The notes: generated by a model not told the origin, from the letters alone. Positions 16,995-25,391 are shown, counted from the first letter of the stretch. The stretch: 64,000 bases of DNA from DATJFQ01 sp035492775 (GCA_035492775.1 DATJIW010000051.1:38311-102310), one strand, 5' to 3'. A program made the numbers and translations.

Positions 16995-18074
16995 ATGCGC
17001 TTCGCCATCATTGCGGGCGACGGCATCGGGAAGGAAGTCACGGCGGAAGCCGTCAAGGTCCTCACGCGCGTCGGGGAGGTCTTCGGGCGCAGCTTCGAGT
17101 TCGAGCATCTGCCGTGGGGGGCGGACTACTTTCTGGAGACGGGCATCACGCTGCCGCCGAACGGCTACGCGACGCTCCGCGACGACTTCGACGCCATCTT
17201 CATCGGCGCGCTCGGCGACCCGCGCGTTCCGGATAACCGACACGCGCGCGACATCCTGCTCGGGACTCGGTTCGAACTCGATCTGTACGTCAACTACCGG
17301 CCCGTGACGCTGCTCGACGAGCGCCTGTGTCCGCTCAAGGGAAGAGGACCAGACGATGTGAACTTCGTCGTCTTTCGAGAGAACACGGAAGGCCTCTACG
17401 TAAGCGTCGGCGGCCGCTTCAAAGCCGGGACCGACGATGAAATCGCGATCCAGGAGGAGCTGAACACTTTCAAGGGCGTGAACCGGATCATCCGTCACGC
17501 CTTCGAGTTCGCGCGCGAGCGGGGGCTCACGAAAGTCTGCATGGCCGACAAGAGCAACGCCATGCAGCAGGGACATGCGCTATGGCAGCGCGTCTTCCGT
17601 GCAGTCGCTGCCGAATACCCTGACATCCAGGCGACCCACTACTTCATCGATGCGCTCGCGATGTACATGGTGCTGGATCCGGGACAGTTTCAGGTGATCG
17701 TCACGAACAATCTCTTCGGCGACATCATCACCGACCTCGGCGCGACGTTCCAGGGCGGGCTCGGGATGGCTGCGTCGGGGAACATCCATCCGGGCAAAAC
17801 GTCGATGTTCGAGCCGGTCCACGGTTCGGCGCCGAAATTTGCCGGCAAAAACATCGCGAACCCGATCGGCGCTATTGCGTCTGCGGCGCTGATGCTCGAG
17901 ACGCTCGGGTCGAAGCAGGAGGCGGCCGCGATCGACGCGGCGATCCTGAAGGCCGTTCGTGACAAGCAGGCGACCCAGGACATTGGCGGCAGCCTCGGAA
18001 CACGCGAAGCCGGCGACTACATCAGGAACCAGATCGCACTACGCGAACCAAATCGAACGACAGAGAACGGCTGA
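16995..18074 (+). CDS. Isocitrate/isopropylmalate dehydrogenase family protein
   Basis: 359 residues. The beta-hydroxyacid oxidative decarboxylase pattern is complete: AIIAGDGIGKEVTAE at the N-terminus, FRENTEGLY, the ADKSNAMQ catalytic-lysine region and the NLFGDIITDLGA metal-binding aspartates, then PVHGSAPKFAGKNIANP. Size and motifs fit LeuB-type 3-isopropylmalate dehydrogenase and its paralogues (tartrate, homoisocitrate and NAD-isocitrate dehydrogenase). Lack of leuA/C/D neighbours and the position between two thiolase genes argue against leucine biosynthesis as its job here; the true substrate is unclear. ATG at 16995. Confidence 0.88.
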   Translation: MRFAIIAGDGIGKEVTAEAVKVLTRVGEVFGRSFEFEHLPWGADYFLETGITLPPNGYATLRDDFDAIFIGALGDPRVPDNRHARDILLGTRFELDLYVNYRPVTLLDERLCPLKGRGPDDVNFVVFRENTEGLYVSVGGRFKAGTDDEIAIQEELNTFKGVNRIIRHAFEFARERGLTKVCMADKSNAMQQGHALWQRVFRAVAAEYPDIQATHYFIDALAMYMVLDPGQFQVIVTNNLFGDIITDLGATFQGGLGMAASGNIHPGKTSMFEPVHGSAPKFAGKNIANPIGAIASAALMLETLGSKQEAAAIDAAILKAVRDKQATQDIGGSLGTREAGDYIRNQIALREPNRTTENG

Positions 18075-18093
18075 TGGCCAACGGACAACTGAC

Positions 18094-19275
18094 ATGAGCT
18101 CTGATATCTACATCCTGGGCGGCGCGCGGACGCCCATGGGCGAATACACCGGGAAACTGAAGGACTTTTCCGCGATCGATCTCGGCGCGATCGCGGCACG
18201 CACCGCCATGGAGCGGACCGGCGTCAAGCCTGGGAACGTCGACCACGTCGTCTTCGGCAACGTCATGCAGACGAGTTCGGACGCCGTGTATGGCGCCCGG
18301 CATGTGGGGTTGAAAGCGGGCCTGCCGATCGAGGTGCCGGCGCTGACCGTCAATCGTCTTTGCGGGTCCGGCATCCAGGCGGCGATCAACGGCGGGCAAC
18401 TGATTCGGCTCGGCGAGGCCGACGTGGTCCTCACGGGCGGGATGGAGAGCATGAGTCAGGCGCCGCATGTCATCCGCGGACTCCGCAACGGGCTCCGCCT
18501 CGGACAGGGACAGCTCGAGGATTCGCTCTGGTCGGCGCTCCTCGACACCCACTGCGGGTGCTCGATGGCGGTCACAGCCGAGAACTGCGCAGCGAAATAC
18601 AACGTGACGCGCGAAGAGCAGGATGCGTATGCGATCCGGTCGCAGAAACTCGCCGACAGGGCGTGGAAGGACGGCCGGCTGAAGGAAGAAGTCGTACCGG
18701 TCGAGATCAAGGGCCGGAAGGGCGTCGAGGTCTTCGCCCAGGACGATCACATGCGTCCCGAATCGACGATGGAAGGACTCGCGAAGCTTCCGGCGGCGTT
18801 CAGCAAGAATGGCTGCGTGACAGCCGGCAATGCGAGCGGGATCGTCGACGGCGGCGCTGCACTGCTGCTCGCCTCCGGGAATGGCGTGAAAGAACACGAG
18901 CTGACGCCGCTCGCGAAGTTGACGAACTGGGCGTACGTCGGCGTGGACCCGTCGCTGATGGGCATGGGGCCCGCGCCGGCGACTCGAAAGGTGCTCGATC
19001 AGGCCGACCTCACGTTGAAGGACATCGATCTGATAGAGGTGAACGAAGCGTTCGCCGCGCAGTACCTGTCGGTCGAGAAGGAACTCGGCCTCGACCGCGA
19101 TCGGGTCAACGTGAACGGCGGCGCGATCGCGCTCGGACATCCGCTCGGGATGACGGGCACGCGGCTGCTGCTGACCCTCACGCTGGAGTTGCGCCGGCGG
19201 GGCGCGAAGCGCGGTCTCGCCACCGCGTGCATCGGTGGCGGCCAGGGCATCGCAGCGATAGTGGAAACTGTGTAG
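18094..19275 (+). CDS. Acetyl-CoA C-acetyltransferase (second thiolase)
   Basis: 393 residues, the usual size of biosynthetic or degradative thiolases. Cys90 in VNRLCGSGIQAA, NGGAIALGHPLGMTG and Cys379 in TACIGGGQGIA supply the catalytic residues. ATG at 18094 preserves the conserved N-terminus SDIYILGGARTPMGEYTG. It is closer to PhaA/AtoB-like thiolases than the gene at 15740, so the operon carries two thiolases of different specificity. It overlaps no neighbour and follows the dehydrogenase after 19 bases. Confidence 0.93.
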   Translation: MSSDIYILGGARTPMGEYTGKLKDFSAIDLGAIAARTAMERTGVKPGNVDHVVFGNVMQTSSDAVYGARHVGLKAGLPIEVPALTVNRLCGSGIQAAINGGQLIRLGEADVVLTGGMESMSQAPHVIRGLRNGLRLGQGQLEDSLWSALLDTHCGCSMAVTAENCAAKYNVTREEQDAYAIRSQKLADRAWKDGRLKEEVVPVEIKGRKGVEVFAQDDHMRPESTMEGLAKLPAAFSKNGCVTAGNASGIVDGGAALLLASGNGVKEHELTPLAKLTNWAYVGVDPSLMGMGPAPATRKVLDQADLTLKDIDLIEVNEAFAAQYLSVEKELGLDRDRVNVNGGAIALGHPLGMTGTRLLLTLTLELRRRGAKRGLATACIGGGQGIAAIVETV

Positions 19276-19285
19276 GTGACTATGG

Positions 19286-19328
19286 CTCAACTTCTAATTC
19301 CCAATTCCCAATTCTCCCAATTCCGAAG
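19286..19328. repeat. AATTCCC heptamer repeat
   Basis: Four to five degenerate copies of AATTCCC(A) lie between the second thiolase and the 3-hydroxyacyl-CoA dehydrogenase. Related units are at 34341-34368, 34412-34446 and 63727-63745. Confidence 0.7.
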
Positions 19329-19373
19329 GGGCAGTCCGGAGTTGACGCGGCCATCGGGCGAAACAGGAGTGCG

Positions 19374-20234
19374 ATGAGTCTGGATATGGAGATCAAGACG
19401 GTCGGCGTATTAGGTTGCGGATTGATGGGAGCCGGAATCGCGCAGGTGTGCGCGGCGGCCGGCTACAAGACGATCGTCCGCGAAGTCGAAGAGTCGTACC
19501 TCAAGAAGGGGATGGGCCGCATCGAGAAGTTCCTCGGCGACGGCGTTGCGAAAGGCAAGGTGACGGCGGAGGCGCAGGCGAGCACGCTCGCGAACCTGTC
19601 CGGTACCACGAAGCTCGAGGACCTCGGCTCCTGCGGCCTGATAATCGAGGCGATCATCGAGAACGTCGACGAGAAAGCGAAGGCATTCGGCGTGCTGGAC
19701 TCGGTCTGCGGGCCGCAGACGATCTTCTGCTCGAACACCTCTTCCCTGTGCATCACGGAACTCGCGTCGAAGACGAAGCGGCCGGATCGTTTCACGGGCC
19801 TGCATTTCTTCAATCCGGTGCCACTGATGAAGCTCGTCGAAGTGATCCGGTCGCTGACCACGAGCGACGAGACGTATGCGACGGTCTTCTCCTTCGCGCA
19901 GTCGCTCGGCAAGGAGCCGATCACCGCGCCCGACAAGCCGGGTTTCATCGTCAATCGTCTGCTGGTCCCGTACCTGCTCGACGCCGTCAGGGCGTATGAG
20001 AACGGCCTCGGCTCCGTGGACGACATCGACAAGGGAATGAAATTGGGCTGCGGGTACCCGATGGGACCGTTCACGCTGCTGGATTTCGTCGGACTGGACA
20101 CGACGTACTACATCGCGAATATCATGTTCGACGAATACCGCGAGCCTGCGTACGCGCCGCCGCCGCTGCTCAAGCGCATGGTGCTGGCGGGACGGTTGGG
20201 CAAGAAGAGCGGCCACGGCTTCTACAAGTACTGA
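19374..20234 (+). CDS. 3-hydroxybutyryl-CoA dehydrogenase
   Basis: 286 residues, the length of the single-function short 3-hydroxyacyl-CoA dehydrogenases. The Rossmann motif GVLGCGLMGAGIAQ, the SNTSSLCITELA strand, the catalytic His in GLHFFNPVPLMKLVEV and the Asn/Glu region DKPGFIVNRLL are present. It oxidises (S)-3-hydroxyacyl-CoA with NAD. ATG at 19374 has AGGAG at 19364-19368. With the thiolases it gives a 3-hydroxybutyryl-CoA to acetyl-CoA route; no enoyl-CoA hydratase or acyl-CoA dehydrogenase is in this operon. Confidence 0.93.
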   Translation: MSLDMEIKTVGVLGCGLMGAGIAQVCAAAGYKTIVREVEESYLKKGMGRIEKFLGDGVAKGKVTAEAQASTLANLSGTTKLEDLGSCGLIIEAIIENVDEKAKAFGVLDSVCGPQTIFCSNTSSLCITELASKTKRPDRFTGLHFFNPVPLMKLVEVIRSLTTSDETYATVFSFAQSLGKEPITAPDKPGFIVNRLLVPYLLDAVRAYENGLGSVDDIDKGMKLGCGYPMGPFTLLDFVGLDTTYYIANIMFDEYREPAYAPPPLLKRMVLAGRLGKKSGHGFYKY

Positions 20235-20432
20235 CGAACGCGCGACACGATTGCCGCCCGCTCTGTCGAACAACATCCTGCTCGTCAACTCGCGGAGCTG
20301 GTGGTCCAGCGCAACCGGATCTCCACGACGGCGCGGCGCGCGTCTTCGTTCGTTCTTTGTGGGATTGACGATTGGGGCTGCTGGCGGCGCGGCGTTTCCC
20401 AGTTGTAACGACAAACTACCCGCACGGAGAAA

Positions 20433-21155
20433 TTACCCGAGTTTCGACGCGAGCTGCTGCGCCTTCGCCTTGAACTCGCGATCTTCGGGTTCCCAGTCCG
20501 GATCGATCGGCGCGTCGAGTACCCGCTGCAGCATCGTCTTCGCTTCCGCTTTCTTGCCTTCGTCCTGCAGCGTTTCAGCGAGGAAATAGAGCGTCGCCGT
20601 GCTCTGTGGGTTGTAGGTGAGCGCCTTGCGCAGGTGGTCTTCGGATTGTTTGTTGCTGCCGCCGAAGAGGCCCGGCACCTTGTTGTACCAGCGCCCGAGC
20701 GCGCGGTCGGCGGAGCCCTGCTGAAACGCGGGGGCGAGGCGCAGCACCGTTTCCAGCTCGGTCTTGATATCGCCGCGGTATTTGAGTCCCTGGTGCAACC
20801 CGAACGATTCCGCAAGCGCCCCCATGTTCGCGGCGCTCCAGAAGTGCCCCTCGGGCTTGTCGGGCTGCAGCGCGACGGCTGTGCGGCCAGCCGCGATGCC
20901 GTCCTCGAAGAGCTGCTTGCGCTCCGCAGCCGGCGCATGTCCACCGAGCCAGTACCGCGCGCGCGCGAGCTTCCAGGCAGACTCGAAATCGCGTGGATCC
21001 TGCGCGAGCCGTTCGGCCCAGATCCGCGCCGCTTCGCGTGCCTTCGACAGGTCCGCGCGCTGCGCGTAGAGGGCGTCGGGAACCTGCTGAGCGGCCGGCG
21101 CATCAAAAGAGGCGCCGGAAAGCGCCATGTACAATACGAAAATGCAGGAAATCAT
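20433..21155 (-). CDS. Secreted TPR-repeat protein
   Basis: 240 residues from ATG 21155. The first about 24 residues (MISCIFVLYMALSGASFDAPA) can serve as a signal peptide; from ATG 21128 the peptide would lose it. Tetratricopeptide-like helices follow (AREAARIWAERLAQDPRDFESAWKLARARYWLG, then TAVALQPDKPEGHFWSAANMG and KALTYNPQSTATLYFLAETLQDEGKKAEA). The longer start overlaps folE by a few bases, so the start is uncertain. A role as a scaffold in the periplasm is all that can be inferred. The 198 bases between it and the upstream plus-strand gene hold nothing I recognise. Confidence 0.75.
   Translation of the reverse strand: MISCIFVLYMALSGASFDAPAAQQVPDALYAQRADLSKAREAARIWAERLAQDPRDFESAWKLARARYWLGGHAPAAERKQLFEDGIAAGRTAVALQPDKPEGHFWSAANMGALAESFGLHQGLKYRGDIKTELETVLRLAPAFQQGSADRALGRWYNKVPGLFGGSNKQSEDHLRKALTYNPQSTATLYFLAETLQDEGKKAEAKTMLQRVLDAPIDPDWEPEDREFKAKAQQLASKLG
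21130..21135 (+). promoter_or_regulatory. -10 box (TACAAT) for folE
   Basis: TACAAT ends 6 bases before ATG 21142. This spacing means the message would begin at the start codon, and it favours 21142 over the ATG at 21127. Confidence 0.4.
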
Positions 21156-21753
21156 CCGTCAACTGCTCGCGGAAATCGGCGAAGACCCCACGCGCGAGGG
21201 GCTGCGCGACACGCCGCAGCGGGTTGAACGAGCCCTTCGTTTCCTCACGGGCGGCTACACCGCCGACGTGGATGCCGTGCTCAACAACGCGCTGTTCACT
21301 GTCGATTATAACGAGATGGTGATCGTCAAGGACATCGACTACTACAGCCTCTGCGAGCACCATCTGCTGCCGTTTTTCGGCAAGGTCCACATCGCGTACA
21401 TCCCCAATGGCAAGGTGATTGGGCTCAGCAAGATCCCGCGCCTGGTCGACGTGTTCGCGCGCCGCCTGCAGATCCAGGAACGGATGACGAACCAAATCGC
21501 CGAGACGATCCGCGACACGATCCGGCCGCTCGGCGTCGCCGTCGTTTGTGAAGGCACTCACCTGTGCATGGCGATGCGCGGCGTGGAAAAGCAGAATTCG
21601 TTTGCGATTACGAGCGCGATGCTCGGCGCGTTCCAGTCGGATGCGCGCACCCGTTCGGAATTCCTCGAGTTGATCCGGCGTGCCGGCACGCCGGTCCACC
21701 GCTCACTGCGCGCTTCGCACGATCTCGTGGAGGCGCCGGACGCCGTCGGTTAA
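21142..21753 (+). CDS. folE: GTP cyclohydrolase I (FolE)
   Basis: 203 residues, typical for FolE type I. It opens GTP to 7,8-dihydroneopterin triphosphate, the first step of tetrahydrofolate and pterin synthesis. Zinc ligands are visible in CEHHLLPFFGKVHIAY and CMAMRGVEKQ, and GEDPTREGLRDTPQRV is the family N-terminus. ATG 21142 is preferred because of the -10 box; ATG 21127 would add five residues. Its 3' end overlaps by about 50 bases the convergent cobalamin-binding-like gene. No other folate gene is nearby. Confidence 0.95.
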   Translation: MQEIIRQLLAEIGEDPTREGLRDTPQRVERALRFLTGGYTADVDAVLNNALFTVDYNEMVIVKDIDYYSLCEHHLLPFFGKVHIAYIPNGKVIGLSKIPRLVDVFARRLQIQERMTNQIAETIRDTIRPLGVAVVCEGTHLCMAMRGVEKQNSFAITSAMLGAFQSDARTRSEFLELIRRAGTPVHRSLRASHDLVEAPDAVG

Positions 21754-22485
21754 CGACGCGGGCCCCGGTTGCAGGATGTAGGTCGACTTGATTTCATAGA
21801 TCCGGTCCTGCCGCACGGCGTTCACCCCGTCCCATCCCGCGCGCGACACGATCGTCCGCTTGCGCATCGCCTTGCCGCACCACGAGGCGATGATGATGTC
21901 CGGGTTGCGTTCGACGACCGCTTTTGGATCGACGATCCGGTCCTTTCCGAGGTGTGCTGTCCGCAGCTCCGGGAAAATCGGTTCGCCGCCCGCGATCTCG
22001 ACCAGTTCCTCCACCCAGGTGATTCCGGAGATCAGAGGGTCGTCCCATTCCTCGAAGAACACCCGCGGCCGCCGCGGCAGGCGCCGCCCCTCTTCGGCAA
22101 TCGCTTCGAGGTCCGCCGCCAACCGCGACGCCAGCGCTTCCGCCTCGGTGGAGCGTCCGACCAGGCTCCCGACGATCCGGATCATCTGCAGGATCTGGGC
22201 AACCGTCCGCTGATTGAAGGTGTACACCGGATAACCGCGGCGGATCAGTTCGCGGGCGATATCGGCCTGCAGATCGGAGAACGCGAGGATCAGATCCGGC
22301 TTCAGCGCTTCGATCTTCTCGAAACGCGCGTTGATGAACGCGGACACCTTCGGTTTCTGCCGTGCCTCCGGCGGCCGGACGGTGTATCCGGAGACGCCGA
22401 CGACGCGGTCGCCTTCACCGAGCAGGTAGAGCGTCTCGGTCGTTTCTTCGGTGAGGCAGACGATGCGCGAAGGGTACGTGCTCAC
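21703..22485 (-). CDS. Cobalamin-binding-like periplasmic-binding-fold protein without signal peptide
   Basis: 260 residues from GTG 22485. RIVCLTEETTETLYLLGEGDRVVGVSGY, FINARFEKIEALKPDLILAFSDLQ and ERNPDIIIASWCGKA are the landmarks of the BtuF/FecB (Peripla_BP_2) fold, which binds cobalamin or ferric siderophores for ABC uptake. No signal peptide is seen, as in many members annotated as cobalamin-binding protein, and no BtuCD genes are nearby, so a role in uptake is not proven. GTG 22485 follows TATAAT (22506-22501) by 15 bases; longer frames to 22521 run back into the divergent gene. The 3' end overlaps folE on the opposite strand. Confidence 0.85.
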   Translation of the reverse strand: MSTYPSRIVCLTEETTETLYLLGEGDRVVGVSGYTVRPPEARQKPKVSAFINARFEKIEALKPDLILAFSDLQADIARELIRRGYPVYTFNQRTVAQILQMIRIVGSLVGRSTEAEALASRLAADLEAIAEEGRRLPRRPRVFFEEWDDPLISGITWVEELVEIAGGEPIFPELRTAHLGKDRIVDPKAVVERNPDIIIASWCGKAMRKRTIVSRAGWDGVNAVRQDRIYEIKSTYILQPGPASLTDGVRRLHEIVRSAQ

Positions 22486-22500
22486 GGAGCGGATGGAAAA

Positions 22501-22508
22501 ATTATACT
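22501..22508. promoter_or_regulatory. Symmetrical divergent -10 element (ATTATACT)
   Basis: Read on the plus strand, TATACT (22503-22508) lies 6 bases before ATG 22515. Read on the minus strand, TATAAT (22506-22501) lies 15 bases before GTG 22485. The two -10 hexamers overlap in the same bases. An identical octamer does the same at 40578-40585. Confidence 0.55.
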
Positions 22509-22514
22509 GAGCAC

Positions 22515-23192
22515 ATGACACTTCACGGCCTCCTCACTCTCGCTGTGGCCGCCGTCGTGGCCGCGGCCCCGGCGTCCGCGCAGTCGAAGCGGCGTCCCGC
22601 GCCGAAAAAACCGGCGGCACACTCCGCACCCGCGGCGCCCAAGACCACGACGCCCGATGTGAAGTGCCCGTCGCTCATCGGCATGGGAGTGAAGACGATC
22701 CGGAGCTTTTGTGACGTGCCGGCAGGCACCGATCCTCAGCAGGGTGTCGTCGTCTCGCTTCCGCCGCACGCCGGCGCCGCGACACTCTCGTTCGACCTCC
22801 ACGCCCGCCACACGTACTCGGAATCGCAGACGAAGAGCGGGAAGGGCTACTCCCGTTACAACGCGGTGATCGGTGTCCTGACGATGAAGGGGGATTTGCT
22901 GACGCGCGCGGGGGTCCAGGCCGAGTTTCGCAGCGCCGCGGACCTGTTCGATCGAATCGGCGGCGGGGCAGGGCCGGGCGGCCTCAAGGCCGTGGCGCCG
23001 GTCGGCCGCGAACAGATCTTCGTCACGATTCCGCCCGACGTCGATCAGGTGGCGATTCTGGGTGAGACCCTGGACGCGGTCACGCCTGCCGGCCACGAGA
23101 CGATGGTGTTGCCTGGCCGTCCCGTGGCAGTCATCAGCGACGTGCTGGTGAAGTACACGCCCGCGGCCGCGCGGAAGAAGAGCGATCACTGA
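22515..23192 (+). CDS. Secreted protein of unknown function
   Basis: 225 residues with a clear signal peptide (MTLHGLLTLAVAAVVAAAPASAQ), followed by a Lys/Pro/Ala-rich linker (about 24-45) and a compact domain with two cysteines (VKCPSLIGMG and SFCDVPAG) that could be disulphide-linked. DVLVKYTPAA near the end suggests a beta-rich fold. I do not recognise a family. The ATG directly follows a -10 box, so the message is probably leaderless. It is convergent with the Lon-N gene. Confidence 0.75.
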   Translation: MTLHGLLTLAVAAVVAAAPASAQSKRRPAPKKPAAHSAPAAPKTTTPDVKCPSLIGMGVKTIRSFCDVPAGTDPQQGVVVSLPPHAGAATLSFDLHARHTYSESQTKSGKGYSRYNAVIGVLTMKGDLLTRAGVQAEFRSAADLFDRIGGGAGPGGLKAVAPVGREQIFVTIPPDVDQVAILGETLDAVTPAGHETMVLPGRPVAVISDVLVKYTPAAARKKSDH

Positions 23193-23235
23193 ATCGGTGA
23201 AATTGTTGATTCACCCATCCCCAGTCAGTTCACCA
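23191..23235. repeat. GGTGAA/TTCACC heptamer repeat between convergent genes
   Basis: GAATCGGTGAAATTGTTGATTCACC and GTTCACCACC fill the gap and reach into the last codons of the minus-strand Lon-N gene. Same family as at 8972-9059, here more degenerate. Confidence 0.55.
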
Positions 23236-23851
23236 CCTTGTCCCACGGGTGTCGCGCGACGAGCACCTTCATTTCGAGCAGTTCGATCAGCGATCGGCAT
23301 CGTTCGAGCGGTCCCTCGCGTTCGAGGAGCGCCTGTTTTTCGACCGGATCGAATTCCATGTACTGCGCCAGCGCGTTGATCAATTCCTCGTCCGGCATCG
23401 ACGTGGGCACCTGCGATTCGGGGCGTCCTGCCGGCTGCGGCACGAGCAGCGCCTCCAGGCGGCGCCGCGCGATCATCATTTCTTCGCGGAACGTTTCAGC
23501 TCCGGGTTCACGCACGCTGTCGACATAGGCGATCCGGTACGGCCGCGCGTCGTCCTCCCCCGTGACCTCGAACTTCTCCATGCCGCGCAGCACGATGTTG
23601 AAACAGCCGTCGGCGAGGCGCTCCGAGTGCGTGATCACGCCGGCGCAGCCGATGCGGTAGATCGGCGGCCGGCCGTTATAGCGGCCTTCCCATCCCGGCC
23701 GCAGCAGGACCATCCCGAGGATCCGATCGCCGTGCAGCGCGTCGTCCACCATCTCCAGGTAGCGCGGCTCGAAGATGTGGAGCGGGAGAAACACGTTCGG
23801 AAACAGCACGACGTTCGGCAGCGGAAAAATCGGAATCGTCTGGGGCAGCAT
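23225..23851 (-). CDS. LON peptidase N-terminal-domain protein
   Basis: 208 residues. IPIFPLPNVVLFPNVFLPLHIFEPRYLEMVDDAL is the classic start of a Lon substrate-binding (LAN) domain. It has no ATPase or protease domain, so it is a free-standing Lon-N protein like YcaM-type members; the family is widespread and its function is poorly known. ATG 23851 is chosen; a TTG nine bases upstream is unlikely. It lies downstream of the VWA gene on the same strand, separated by a long tandem repeat. Confidence 0.88.
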   Translation of the reverse strand: MLPQTIPIFPLPNVVLFPNVFLPLHIFEPRYLEMVDDALHGDRILGMVLLRPGWEGRYNGRPPIYRIGCAGVITHSERLADGCFNIVLRGMEKFEVTGEDDARPYRIAYVDSVREPGAETFREEMMIARRRLEALLVPQPAGRPESQVPTSMPDEELINALAQYMEFDPVEKQALLEREGPLERCRSLIELLEMKVLVARHPWDKVVN

Positions 23852-23865
23852 GGCGTCCAAACCGC

Positions 23866-24000
23866 GAATGGCAGATTTCAGATTGCAGGCTGGTCGAACC
23901 TCAAATGATCAATCGGCAATCGGCAATCTCCAATTGGCAATCTCCAATCTCCAATCTCCAATCTGCAATCTGCAATCTGCAGTCTGCAATCTTCAATCGT
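23866..24000. repeat. CAATCTC/CAATCGG heptamer tandem repeat
   Basis: From about 23911 to 23998 there are roughly a dozen degenerate copies of a 7-base unit (CAATCGG, CAATCTC, CAATTGG, CAATCTG). Only the first 45 bases of the region are not repeat. It fills the gap between the Lon-N gene and the end of the VWA gene. Not a CRISPR: units are 7 bases and there are no spacers. Confidence 0.85.
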
Positions 24001-25391
24001 CAATGTACAGTTCTGGTCTTCTTATCCATGTAATCCATCAGCACGTACCGCCCGAGCGTGCGCGGCGTCGTGAAGTAGGCCTTTCCGTGGCAGATCTGCG
24101 CGACCTTGCGGACAAAGCTCACGAGGTCCGGGTCGCGCGCGAGCATGAACGTATTGATGAGGATGCCGGATTTGCGGCAGGCGGCGACTTCGGCAAAGGT
24201 CTCCGACACGATGAACGGATCCAGCCCGAACGCATTGCGGTAGATCCGGCCGTCGGGGCGCGTCAGCGCTGACGGTTTCCCGTCGGTGATCATGATGATC
24301 TGCCGCATGTCCTTGTGCTGCCTGTCGAGGACGCGCCGCGCGAGCCTCAGCCCTTCCCGAGTGTTCGTATAGTACGGCCCCACTCGCACGCGCGCGAGCT
24401 GCGAGAGCGGGATCTCCTCCGCCGAATCGTGGAAGAGCACGACCTTCAGCGCGTCGCCGGGATACTGAAGACGGATGAGGTTCGAAAGCGCCAGCGCCAC
24501 CCGCTTCGCAGGTGTGAACCGATCTTCGCCGTACAAAATCATGCTGTGGCTGCAGTCGAGCATGAGCACCGTCGCGCAGGAGCTCTGATACTCACCCTGG
24601 GCAACCATCAGGTCTTCATAGTCGACGGCGATGGATGGGGGGCGATTGGCAATTTGCGATTGGCGATTGGCGATGGACGACTGGCGGTTGGCGATTGGCC
24701 ATTGGCGACTCTCGTCCATCGCCCATCGATCCTCGCTCATCGATTGATCTTCGTTGACCGATTGATCATGCGCCGATCGCGTGCGCAGCACGGCGTTCAG
24801 AATCGTCGCGCTGGCGTCGAGGTTCATCGTGTCGCCGAACTCGTAGCGCTTCGGCGCCGCGCTGGCCTCGATGCCGGTCGCCATCTCACGCGTATCGTGC
24901 CGCCCCAGGCTGCTCTTGCCGAGCGAACCGAGCAGATCGCGAAGCGCTTTGTAACCCAGGAAGTCGAGGCTCTTGTCGGTGATCTCGAAGCGGAACTGGC
25001 GCGGATCGCCCATGCCGCCGCCGGCGTTGCGCTCGGCGCGATCGCGTTCGACGTCGGGCGCGCCCGACAGGTAGCCCTGCGACTGGAGCTTGTCGATGAT
25101 CTTCTGAATGAGCGCGTCGAGCCGCTCCTCGGCATCGTCGGCGTCGCGCCAGTCCTTGCCCAGCAGCTGGTCGAGCATGTCGTCGGAGAGCAGTCCGCCG
25201 TTCAGAATGGCCTCGAGAATCGCGTCGTGCAGCGACTGCCACGAATGCCCATCCTGGTCGTCGTCGTAGACGCCGTACGGGTTGTCGAAGCCGCTGCCGA
25301 GCAGCAGATCGGAGAGCTTGGACAGCAGGTCCTCGAGGTCGAGGCCGTCGAGATCGTCGCCGGTGAATTTCGAATAGCGGTACCGAGCCAT
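24000..25391 (-). CDS. VWA-domain protein partner of the MoxR-like ATPase, with an in-frame repeat insert
   Basis: 463 residues. The N-terminal third is acidic and helical (LDGLDLEDLLSKLSDLLLGSG). A von Willebrand factor A domain occupies about residues 255-455, with the metal-ion-dependent adhesion site as DCSHSM (DxSxS) and later conserved Thr/Asp (TDGKPSA). Such proteins act as partners of MoxR-type AAA+ ATPases in metal-cofactor insertion or chaperone-like remodelling. Between them, residues about 205-251 are low complexity, with IANRQS-like units spaced by 7 residues. The gene is 18 bases after its ATPase partner and probably cotranscribed. Confidence 0.85.
   Translation of the reverse strand: MARYRYSKFTGDDLDGLDLEDLLSKLSDLLLGSGFDNPYGVYDDDQDGHSWQSLHDAILEAILNGGLLSDDMLDQLLGKDWRDADDAEERLDALIQKIIDKLQSQGYLSGAPDVERDRAERNAGGGMGDPRQFRFEITDKSLDFLGYKALRDLLGSLGKSSLGRHDTREMATGIEASAAPKRYEFGDTMNLDASATILNAVLRTRSAHDQSVNEDQSMSEDRWAMDESRQWPIANRQSSIANRQSQIANRPPSIAVDYEDLMVAQGEYQSSCATVLMLDCSHSMILYGEDRFTPAKRVALALSNLIRLQYPGDALKVVLFHDSAEEIPLSQLARVRVGPYYTNTREGLRLARRVLDRQHKDMRQIIMITDGKPSALTRPDGRIYRNAFGLDPFIVSETFAEVAACRKSGILINTFMLARDPDLVSFVRKVAQICHGKAYFTTPRTLGRYVLMDYMDKKTRTVH
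24641..24780. repeat. Heptamer repeat tract inside the VWA gene
   Basis: Units such as GGCGATT, GGCAATT and GCGATTG recur every 7 bases from 24641 to 24711, then a related ATCGATC-type tract continues to 24780. Three units make 21 bases, so the reading frame is preserved and the protein shows a 7-residue period (IANRQSS, IANRQSQ, IANRPPS). Confidence 0.85.

Noticed and set aside
23911..23998. Possible CRISPR array
   Set aside because: Repeat unit is 7 bases without unique spacers, and no cas genes are present.
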